Assembly (NCBI RefSeq): GCF_000611645.1
Contig: NW_014012805.1
Location: forward strand, 1 to 19,967
Length of the DNA: 19,967 nt
Source of the DNA: Monoraphidium neglectum
Taxonomy: Eukaryota; Chlorophyta; Chlorophyceae; Sphaeropleales; Selenastraceae
Direction of reading: 5' to 3'
This document shows positions 8,960 through 17,331 of this stretch, piece after piece. A program made the position numbers and the translations under genes. The notes beneath the pieces are model-generated. The model saw only the letters and a program-made list of their open reading frames with translations, was not told the origin of the DNA and ran no database searches. The number at the start of each line of letters is the position of its first letter. Position 1 is the first letter of the stretch.

Positions 8960-11900
8960 TCCATTTCTGACTTTGCAGTCAGCGAAACCATCCCGGTGCA
9001 CTACATCTGCTCTTATGTGACGTAAGCACACTGCTGCTCGTGCTATGCTGGCTTGAATTTGCAAATGCCGCGCTTTTCATGAGACTGAGACAAGCAAGCG
9101 AATATCACCACCACCTTGACGGCCCTTGACAGCGCCTGTCCCACCAGTCACGGCGCGCCCCACGTTGAAACCTTGACGCCACGCGCTTGCATGCTCTTGC
9201 AGCGAAACCAATGCAAAGAACCACACTAAGGCATGTGACCTGGTGACATCACTGGCCAGCGGCCTGGTCGCATTGCCTGACGACGTCTGTCCTGATTACG
9301 CGGACACCGGTTACGGCAAGCAGGTCCAGCCCCTGGCGCAGGGCTCCAACGGTGGGTCGAATTGCAGCGTCACCCCAATGGTTGCGCTGAGGGGCTTGAT
9401 AGCAGCAACGATGATCGCATTTGCAAGGGGGCACGTGGGACGGGCCTGATGGGCCAGCCAGCAGTGTTCAGTGCCTGAGGACGCACGCAGCACGCCTGCT
9501 GCTTCCCACTCCTAAAGATGCATGTGGGCAAAGTGGGCGCCTCAAGGCCGTTCTCGTGAATTTCTTCTTGGAAATCATCTCCGCGGTCCCCACTATCCTG
9601 CAGGCCAGCTCGCACCCGTGACTCTCACGGTGCCCAGCAGCATCCCCGCACAGTTCAACCAGCGCGGGCAGCACTCTGGTCTGCAGTACAAGTTCCAAAG
9701 TCTGCTGTCTGCCGAGGGCGCGACCTACAACTGGATGTGGCAGGTCATCCGCAACATGTGAGGGGCCGGGCACTGGGGTGTTGGTGGGCTTTGGGATGCC
9801 ACTGCACGTGGGGCTGGAGGACGGCAGATGACCTCGGACGCTGACAGGGCACACATGCTGGAGCAAGAGGACACGTGTTAGGCGGCATGCAGCTGGGTAA
9901 GAGAACGCCTTGCGTGCTGGCAAGGCGCAGCTGGGCGGTGTCCCAACCCCTCGCCCCCCCCCCCCTGCCTTGGGAATGCAGCAAGTGGTACTGGCCGTGC
10001 TCCAAGCTGCTGGGCGGCTCCTCCCCCCGGCTACCTGGTCCCCACCGGTTGGGAGATGGTGGGGAGCGATCCTGCCGCACCAGGCGCGCCCGCTGGCGTG
10101 TACACTCTGCCGCAGAACGGCAGGCGCTACCCCATCATGGTCATCCTGAAGCATGCGTCCACGCGGCACCTCGTGGTGGCGATCCGCGGCAGCAACACAA
10201 AGCTGGAGTGGGCACGGAGTGAGTTGCAAGGGGGACCGGACGAGGTGCTCAGACCCCAGTAAGGGGGCAGCGGCGACTGCTTGTATCAAGTGCCTGCTGG
10301 GAATATGATTAACAATGCACATGCTTCATACCGAAGTCGATGCAACCACGGCCTGTCAGCCATCAACTGGACGTGCAGGCCTTGGATATGTTTCGCACAG
10401 CCAATGAAGCGCGTGTGGTGTGTCGGCCATGGGCAAGTGCCTCGCTCACCTTAACACCGACTCTTGGTTACCCCTTGCGCGGCCCACCCAGACTTCATGT
10501 ACAACCGCACCCTACAGCTCCCCTTTGCCCTCAACAATGGCTCCGACACGGCAAAGATCCCCGGGGAGACCCACGTCGGCTTCACCCTCGGCTTCGATGC
10601 GCTCTGGCCGCACGTGCGCACAGCGCTTGAGGCAGAGGTGGCCGCCGCCGGCAGCAACATCAAAGCCATCACCCTTACGGGGCACTCGCAGGGCGCCGCC
10701 GTTGCCACCATGCTTTCCTACGCCGTGAGTAGCACAGAGGCCTGTAAATACATGACGCAGCGATTACGCGCAATGCAGCCAAGAAGCGGGGATGTCCACA
10801 CCTAGTTGTGGCCTGAGTTGCGCGACCTATCGTCGTCCTGCAGCCTGGGCCCAAGCTGCCAGCCGTTCACCAACCACCCGGCTGCACCACCCACAACCCT
10901 GGTCAGGTTCAAACGTTCCTCATCCACCGCAACATCAACATCAAGGCCGGCCTGGTGACCTTCGGTGGCCCTTTGGGTGAGCAGCTGGCGGTACTGATAT
11001 GCAGCACACGTCACTCGCGGGCGCATGGCCGACCCAGTGCTGTGGTATCACTTCTGACATCAACTCTTGGTGCAGTGCCTGCTTGGTCATGCTGCAATGC
11101 CAGGCAATTACCCAACCCCACCCTGATCACCTTCTAACAACCTTGACTTAACCCGCGACCTTCACCCCTGCAGTTGGCGACAGCAGGTTCGCCGCAAGCA
11201 TCAACGCCGCCGTCAACATCCGCCGCATCGCCTTTGAGAACGACCCCTTCACCATCCTGCCGTGCGCCAGCGCCAAGGATGCAAAGCAGGCCTCCATGCC
11301 GGCATGCGCCAATACCCTCGTGCCAACGGTGGACACAGCTGGCTCTGGCCGCGACTACTGGAGCGAGTGAGCAGCACCCACCCCTCCTCACTTCTTGCCA
11401 GCTCAGTCAGGGCCGCAATCATGAATCCATTCTCTGTTCTGGGGCATGCTTTTTAAGGTCTCACTTTACCCAACTCAGTCCTGCGCCGCCTGCACGGCTC
11501 GCCTTCATCGCCTTGATGTCAGCCCCTCCAAAAAGCAACCTCCTGGACTAACAACCTCCACGCGGCCGACCACCTGCCCTGCAGCTACCAGCACCCTGGC
11601 GGCGAGATCATGGTCAGGGCGTCCGACATGCTGGTGCAGACGGACGTGTGGACCTTCACCAACCACATCAAAATGACAGCGTCCAAGGGCCTGGTCGCGG
11701 GGGTGCACGGCTGCCCCTACATCTGCTTCTTCAGGTGCGGGGCAGGGCCGACTCTTCACTTGACCGGGTCGCCTCCTAGGCCTGGGCACCTATTTTTGGC
11801 TGTGGCTCTGACTGAAGCTGTCGTGGCACGTTGGGATCTGCGGCTTGTTGCTGTCGCACGTGTGGTGGCCAGACGTGTCACTAACTCTTTTGTGCGGAAG

Positions 11901-14697
11901 GTCACAATCAAGCCCTGCTGCATGAAGTAAGCAAGGCAGAGTCCGCAGCAGACTCTGACACCCCTACTATGCACCTGCCCAGTAAATCGCCGCCCCTCTG
12001 CCGCAAAACACCTGCAACGCGTGCAGGCAATTCTCCAGTGGCGATCCAAGGAACAACAACTGCCTGATGAAGCGGGTGCCAGAAGATTCCCTGCTGCTGA
12101 TGTCCAACGGGTACTGCCAGGGCTTCCCTAATGATGGTGACGACTGGCCGACGCCGGCCATCGACCGCCAGCTTCTGACCGACACCTCGGTATGTTTGGG
12201 CCGGTCAGGGGTGTGACGGGAGTGTCCAGAATGTGCGCTTGCTGTGGGCCGGGCGTCTGCGACTGGTCCCTTGAGGCAGGCCTGCAGCCGGACGCGCCCG
12301 CAGGAGCCGCTCGTGACCCGTCGCCCTGCCGCGCCCGTCCGCGTCCGACGTGCAGGTGTTCCCGGCGGCCGGCGCGCGGCCCCCCATGTGGAATTTCAGG
12401 ACCTATGCTGACTCTCGCAGCTGGAGCTGCAGCACGGCAGAGAACAACATGATGACCGTTGAAGTGCGGCACAAGCCCATCCCTGGGGTCACCCCTGAGA
12501 TGCTCTTCTGGTGGGCATCGCGTGGGATGGGATGGGCTGCGTGGTGCGCGTGAGCTGTTAACGCCGTTCAACCAGCAGGCGATTGCATGGTCCCATGACG
12601 TTCTGGCTCGCCGGTTGCGCTTTCCCCAAGATCGGCCGGAGAAGCACAGGTGCCATGTAGCCAGGCATCTACGGGGAAGGCGTTTAGGGCCCCAGGAAGG
12701 CGCGCAATGCCACCCTGGCGGCCAATCACGCAATAACGGCCTGCCACGCAACACCTCTTCATTGCAGGCTCTACAACAACATGCAGGGTGCATCTGTAAG
12801 CTTGCTGCCAGGCCGCTTGCTTTTGTATAAACGGGCCCGTTTGCTTGCCGCTGCGCCTGCACTGCACAGTGACCGTTTGGCCGCATACAAGCCGCATCGT
12901 CCAAAACCTATGTCTGGCCTGACTGCTCCTAATCTGCCCCTTTTCCTCCCTGCCTCAGGTTGTCAACGGCACCAAGTACCCGAACTTCTTGCTGTTCCAC
13001 CCCCGTGACCATGTCTACTACTGGACCAGCCACTCACCATTCAACTCGCCAGCGGCAAAGCACAGCAAGCTCACCCCCATGACCAACTGGCGCGAATTCC
13101 AGGCCACTGGCTGCAAGGAGACCGGCGACATGAGCGCCCCCTACGTCTGCCCGAGCGGTCCCAATGTGCCAAACCCTGGTGTTACAAAGGCGACTAAGCC
13201 GGGCGACTACCTCAAGCTCAGCATCGACCACGTGAATGGTGAGCGGATAACTAGTCCCATGTGACTGAGAGCACATTGCAATACAGTGCATGGTGCGCAG
13301 TACAAACTCAGTAGGAAGTGCGTCTGCCGCTCCACCACGGTGACAGACTGGGGGAGCACACGCATATCAGCAGGCTCTTCTGTCGTGCACACGTGCACAC
13401 GTGGCCCAAAACATTGATCTGGAGTGGTTGGCAGCATGACAAGCAACCAATTGCGTGCCATGCATCGCAACAAATTTGTACAGCTGAAGCCAACCTGGCT
13501 GCATGATTCCCCTGCAGGCACTTCGGTGGTCCGGATCATGGAGAGCAACAAGATCCAGTTTGCGGTCCGCGGCTGTTCGCGCGCGGGTTGCGCCTGGTCC
13601 GTCCGCACTGAGCACTCCTGGTGCGCGGGGTGGTCAAACACGGGAAGTCGCACCTGAAAATCATTTGTCAATGTCACTTGCGCGGGTCCGAGGGCCCATG
13701 TGGACCTTCAATTCGAAATCATCGACCTGGGGTTTGCAAGCCTAGAACCCTGGAGACCAGTGACCAGACCACCAGACCAGACCAGACCACCAGACCACCA
13801 GACCACGTCCAGTGGTCTGGTGGTGTGACCAGAGATCTGGGCGCCTGCTGCGATACCTTGCGCTGCTTTAGATGCAGGGTGCGCAGTCCCGCTCTCGCAT
13901 GCAACCTGGTTGCGCAGGGAGGCGACACCCGACGGTCTTGCGGTGACGACACGCCAGGAGATCGGGCTCAGGTGGAAGCTCGCTACCAAGGGCATCAACC
14001 CCCGCATTGTAAACGCGTGGTGAGCCAAAGCATCGTGATCGCATTTGAGCAAAAGCTTGCCGATTAGAATGTCTGCAGTGCTTTCAATTAAGAGATCAGG
14101 TGGTTCTGCATGGTTCACTGCACTGTGGCTGCTGACACCCCGCGTCTGCCGTCCCCCTTGCGCAACACCTGCAGGCGCAACGGCGTCGCCCCCGACAAAA
14201 AGTGAGTGTGTATGGCGTTGTAGGGTTCTGCCACACATGGTTTCTTGCGATTTGCCTTCGCGCTTGTTGTGGGCATCACAGGGGCTTGGCCAGATTAGAG
14301 CGCCATTGCCTTGACCTGGCTAGTATCCTGTGTCAGCAGTCGAGGTCCTCTCTGTCTGCTCCACACTTGCCCTTTGCTTGCCTTTCTCTGCAGGTGCAAC
14401 CGTGTCGCTTTGCATTTCATTGAAGGTGCGCTCCCAGCCATGCTGGATCCGTACACCAAGGGGTACAAGCCGCATCAGGGTTGAGGCATGCATAGTCAAG
14501 CATGCGCGCATGCACCTGCAGATGCATGCATGGCACGCACAGGTGCAGGCGCACACATGCGCACACGCATGCATGCATGCACGCTCGCCCGCACAGACAC
14601 ATTACAACGCACACATGCTCACACGCACGCACGCATGCACGCACGCCCGCTCGCACGTACGCACGCACGCATGCATGCACGCACGCGCGCGCGTGCC

Positions 14698-14756
<59 letters not shown>

Positions 14757-15049
14757 TATCTTCTCTCACTCTCAAGTGCAAGCCTCCAGGCCTCCCTCAG
14801 CACAATGCCTGCAGCTCGTGTACAGCAACTCCTAATGATGTTTGTCTAACCCTTAATCCTGTCCCCCACCTGCATCACTCAGAGTATGGCGGCCTGCAGC
14901 ACTGGCTGCCTGCCGCCTTCCAGCAGGCCCAGGGCAAGGCGCCTGCCTCGCCCGCGGCGCTTTACTCCGCTGCTTCGGTGGACGATGCTGCCCCTGTGGC
15001 ACCCAATGACGAGGCGCTGGGCAGGATGATGAGCGATTACGACTTCTGA
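8852..15049 (+). CDS. Lipase/DAPG-hydrolase-like fusion protein, copy 2 (17 exons, one frameshift)
   Basis: Model: join(8852..9021, 9203..9351, 9604..9757, 9982..10218, 10492..10724, 10907..10976, 11174..11366, 11585..11734, 12039..12189, 12356..12510, 12768..12795, 12959..13238, 13518..13620, 13918..14019, 14175..14201, 14394..14425, 14883..15049). The ATG at 8852 is the first in-frame ATG and precedes a signal peptide. The exons sum to 2401 nt, one base more than 800 codons; the surplus is an extra C at 10023-10028. Without it the protein has 799 residues: signal peptide (1 to about 36), lipase-type domain (about 60-451), a Cys-bearing linker (about 452-505), PhlG-like domain (about 506-760) and a short Ala/Asp-rich tail. 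Ser302, Asp361 and probably His443 form the lipase triad. It is a tandem paralogue of the gene at 94-5809; over exon 12 the proteins match at 64 of 93 positions by hand count. Confidence 0.85.
9954..9965 (+). repeat. Poly(C) run in intron 3 of copy 2
   Basis: Twelve consecutive C bases 16 nt upstream of the acceptor at 9982, probably acting as part of the pyrimidine tract. Together with the six-C run at 10023-10028 it shows local homopolymer sequence where length errors or slippage are likely. Confidence 0.9.
9982..11734 (+). other. Class 3 lipase-type alpha/beta hydrolase domain of copy 2
   Basis: VVAIRGSNTKLEWAR (Arg226-Gly227-Ser228) matches the oxyanion segment. TLTGHSQGAA carries nucleophile Ser302 (codon 10686-10688). 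LVTFGGP and VGDSRFA follow the pattern of the class 3 lipase strand before the aspartate. ENDPFTILP gives Asp361, and GVHGCPYICF gives the likely His443 (alternative His429). The order and spacing of motifs are those of the family. The fold starts before exon 4; exons 2-3 (9203-9757) encode the N-terminal helical part, which resembles no motif I can name. Confidence 0.8.
10023..10028 (+). other. Frameshift (+1 C) in exon 4 of copy 2
   Basis: Six C bases lie between codons for GGS and GYLV. Base-by-base comparison with copy 1 (94-329, 236 nt) shows copy 2 exon 4 (9982-10218, 237 nt) is one base longer, and the frame changes exactly here. Uncorrected, translation leaves frame before the RGS and GHSQG motifs and meets TGA at 10220-10222. 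An alternative acceptor AAG at 9983-9985, 4 nt downstream of the expected CAG, would restore the downstream frame but replace the conserved KWYWPC segment. It could be a sequence error or a true lesion. Confidence 0.85.
13755..13831 (+). repeat. ACCAG/ACCAC minisatellite ending in a perfect hairpin, intron 13 of copy 2
   Basis: Iterated CCAGA and CCACCAGA units run into a 13-bp perfect inverted repeat: left arm ACCACCAGACCAC at 13794-13806, five-base loop 13807-13811, right arm at 13812-13824. The stem continues weakly for two more pairs after one G-G mismatch. It lies inside the 297-bp intron 13621-13917, away from both splice sites. No equivalent is seen in copy 1. Confidence 0.9.
14490..14752 (+). 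repeat. (CA)n and GCATGCAC-rich repeat in intron 16 of copy 2
   Basis: A mixed CATGCA, CGCACGCA and CACA array leads into a pure (CA) run at 14706-14752. It fills much of the 457-bp intron 14426-14882, the longest in the gene. The CA strand is the coding strand, opposite to the GT strand of the array in copy 1, and it sits in a different intron, so the two arrays arose independently. Confidence 0.9.
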
Positions 15050-15139
15050 TGCATATCAAGATGCCCCTGAATAATGACGCGGAATCGTGCCATTTGCAGA
15101 CGATGCTACGTGCAATGCTGGCTGAATGTCGGCTTGCCG

Positions 15140-15145
15140 AATAAA
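15140..15145 (+). promoter_or_regulatory. Possible poly(A) signal of copy 2
   Basis: AATAAA lies 91 bp after the stop codon at 15047-15049. Many green algae use TGTAA instead, and no TGTAA was seen in the first few hundred bases downstream, so this is only a candidate. Confidence 0.35.
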
Positions 15146-16428
15146 AACTGCTGTGCTCATGTTTTCAGCTGCCACTTGGGCGATGCCGCCCCTGATGCTC
15201 ATTACCACCCTCATATGCCAGGTGAATCGAAATGTGCTTCACACCTTGTGCTTTGAAAGCAATACCCATCATGCATGGGCACCTGAACCTCTCACAGCCG
15301 CCGCCATCCTGCAAGTGGCACTGACGATTGATTGATGGGCGCATGGCAGTCCGAACTGCCTTGCTGTTCCGTTGACATACAGCTACTGCACCTGGTTTGA
15401 GGTACACAACCAACTTAAAGCATGCCGCCCGTGCGTGCATGCTTTCCACACCTGCTTGGCTCTCAAAACTGCCCTCATAAAATTGCTCTATATAAACAAT
15501 GACTCGCACGCTCATTGGACCACACAAGCATAGTGCTACCAATTGTGCTTCTTGGATGCTGCATGAACTGGCGCACCTTTGACGTTTCCATCATATGAGG
15601 CCGCCTACAATTGAGTGACTCGGCGTATGGTGGCATGAGCACACTGCGCCACTGCGCACGCCTCACGCATGCACTGCTCCATCCGCAAAAGCATGCGGAC
15701 AGACTGTTGCATCCCCTCCACCACCATCGATGACCCAAGTCATGAGAATATGATTCGCATGAGCAATTTGCTGTGCATTGCCAGGTGGTTCTGCTGCAAA
15801 GCAGGGGCAGTTGCATGCGTGACCCCTCCTCTAGGGGGGGGCAGCTGCACCTCGCACGAACGTTTGCGCGGCAACACAGCCAAGCAAGTTCAGGCCTAAT
15901 CCTGCTTTCCTGCCCAAAGCTTGACCTGGCACAAAGCTCAATAGAGCGGCGCCACATGACACCCGCTTTTTGTCTGTCCCAGCTTGGCCACCCTTGTGGA
16001 CGCTATGCAACAGAGGCACCCACCTGTGTGGGTGTCGGTCTCTTTTCCAGTCCTCACTTGTGCGCTCGGCATCGCCGCCGGGTTGAGCGCCCACGCGCGC
16101 ACTTGCGCAAAAATGCTCCGTTTGCTGCTGCCGCGCGCAGGTTCATGGCATATGCCCCAGTGGGCAGTGAATCACGTGAGAAGGAGCCCCCTGCTCCGCG
16201 GAGCTTCCTGTTTCAGCATTACAAAAACTTACGACGCTGTGTGCGAGACAGCTTGCTGCCGACAGCCACTGCTGCGGCATGCTGCTTGCTCCGCGGCTTT
16301 GAGTTTTCAGGTATCTGCCCCCGCGCCCTGTCCATGCGAGTCATAAACGCCGCGCCGTCGCTGTGCCCTGCTGCTCTAGGCCTGAATAACAAGTGCCGAC
16401 CAGCATTGCCAATGTAACAAACTTCTAG

Positions 16429-16617
16429 CTAATGCGCACAACGAAAGGCCTCGAGCGGCACGCCCAGCAGCAGGTAGAATGAGAGCAAGGCCCACGTGCA
16501 TCTGCCCTGCCGCCCAGTCTCCAGGACTGATACTGGGCGCTCCTCTGCTGCTTGACCTGCCAAAGTCGCCGCCAGCAGTGTGGTGGACAGTGCAGCAATG
16601 TATGCGTAGTGACGCAT
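16429..16617 (-). CDS. Doubtful small hydrophobic ORF
   Basis: A minus-strand frame with a true ATG (16617-16615) and TAG stop (16431-16429) encodes 62 residues. It has an N-terminal hydrophobic stretch (IAALSTTLLAATLA) and a second one (LLSFYLLLGVPL), with a polar section between. This could be a small secreted or membrane protein, or the last exon of a larger gene, since a possible acceptor TTGCAG lies just upstream on the minus strand. No family recognised and no further exons found. A chance ORF is at least as likely. Confidence 0.15.
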   Translation of the reverse strand: MRHYAYIAALSTTLLAATLAGQAAEERPVSVLETGRQGRCTWALLSFYLLLGVPLEAFRCAH

Positions 16618-16650
16618 GAAGCAGCGGCCTGCAACGTTCCAGATTAATCG

Positions 16651-16687
16651 CAGCAGTCCAGAGAAGCCACAGCAGTCCAGAGAAGCC
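16651..16687. repeat. 19-bp tandem duplication
   Basis: CAGCAGTCCAGAGAAGCCA at 16651-16669 is followed directly by the same sequence (18 of 19 bases) at 16670-16687. The 19-bp period is not a multiple of three, which argues that the stretch is not coding. Confidence 0.9.
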
Positions 16688-17119
16688 GTGCTGTGCTTGG
16701 CTGTGGTGTCTGCTAGCAGGCCCCGTGGGGGCCTTCAGCTGGCCAGCGCCACCCAACCCACTGCGTGCAGCGTGTGCGAGCTGTTTGCTGACTTCTATGG
16801 TGGGTGCCTGTGGGCGCTGGAACACCCCTGCCCAAGTGGCCAACAGGACCCGCGGTGGTGTGGACACCTGTCCTGTCCGAGCCCTCGTGCTCCCAATTCA
16901 ACTTAGAAGGCGCCAAGGAGTGGGTGGAAAGCTTTCACAGCTTCAATACGGTTTGACCGCATGCTACAAAATAACCGAACTCACCTGAGCTCGCCGGGTC
17001 CCAGCGCTTGGCACAGCACCGCCGGTGGCCATTGAACTTTCGGTGCCGTGGGGATGCTGCGCGCGCCGCCCAGACACAAGTCAGCTCAGGACCTCAGCAC
17101 ATCACCTTCAGCTGTGAGC

Positions 17120-17138
17120 GTTCGATTCCATATCGAAC
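17120..17138 (+). promoter_or_regulatory. Inverted repeat upstream of GME, possible regulatory site
   Basis: GTTCGAT and ATCGAAC form a perfect 7-bp inverted repeat around a 5-base spacer, about 195 bp upstream of the GME start codon. CAGCTG words (an E-box-like palindrome) lie on each side (17109-17114 and about 17142-17147). It could be a dimeric transcription factor site or a leader hairpin. No function can be shown from sequence. Confidence 0.35.
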
Positions 17139-17331
17139 CACCAGCTGCCGCCCTACATACGGCGACACCCATCCATCCTCACCTCCACCCGACCCCCAGC
17201 TCGACGTCCTTCACCCGCGGAACCAACCCGCGGCCATACAAAGGACCGTCTCTATCATCTTCTCCATCCCCGCATCGACCCGGAGCTTTCGAGCTCCCAG
17301 CTCTCCCGCGGCGCACCCCTCACACACCACC

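Larger units (their letters stand above)
12356..14960 (+). other. DAPG hydrolase (PhlG)-like domain of copy 2
   Basis: Motifs in order: PGVTPEMLFW (545-554), NFLLFHPRDH (572-581), NWREFQATGC (606-615), RTEHSWEATPDG (686-697) and ALHFIEEYGGLQHWLP (739-754). The proposed zinc set is His577, Glu609, His741 and Glu745, at spacings +32 and +4 against 31 and 4 in PhlG. The region between HPRDH and the final HxxxE is about 23 residues longer than in PhlG, mainly in a Pro/Gly-rich insert with YVCPSG. All four proposed ligands are conserved in copy 1. The assignment rests on recalled family patterns. Confidence 0.72.
15050..17331. other. 2.3-kb spacer between copy 2 and GME, no recognised gene
   Basis: It contains the 3' flank of copy 2 and the 5' flank of GME. 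I recognise no domain in any frame. It holds a 19-bp tandem duplication (16651-16687), a doubtful minus-strand small ORF (16429-16617) and, close to GME, an inverted repeat (17120-17138) followed by a C-rich, probably untranslated leader (about 17160-17331). Confidence 0.55.

Noticed and set aside
11735..12038. Idea that the lipase and PhlG-like parts are two separate adjacent genes
   Set aside because: The 304-bp gap has matching GT and AG sites in the correct phase, no stop before it in frame, and no start codon or leader after it. The same arrangement and phase occur at 2085-2423 in copy 1.
13755..13831. CRISPR-like look of the short repeated units
   Set aside because: The units are 5-9 bp with no unique spacers, and they lie in an intron of a eukaryotic gene.
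15475..15957. 160-codon minus-strand frame after copy 2
   Set aside because: Cys/Ser/Arg/Trp-rich composition without motifs; looks like non-coding sequence read by chance.
15984..16346. Plus-strand frame with a partly hydrophobic start in the second spacer
   Set aside because: It lacks an ATG at its beginning, no motif is recognised, and overlapping frames on the same strand look equally plausible.
17119..17140. tRNA B-box-like GTTCGATTCC
   Set aside because: No acceptor stem, anticodon arm or A box can be placed around it; the match is explained by the inverted repeat.
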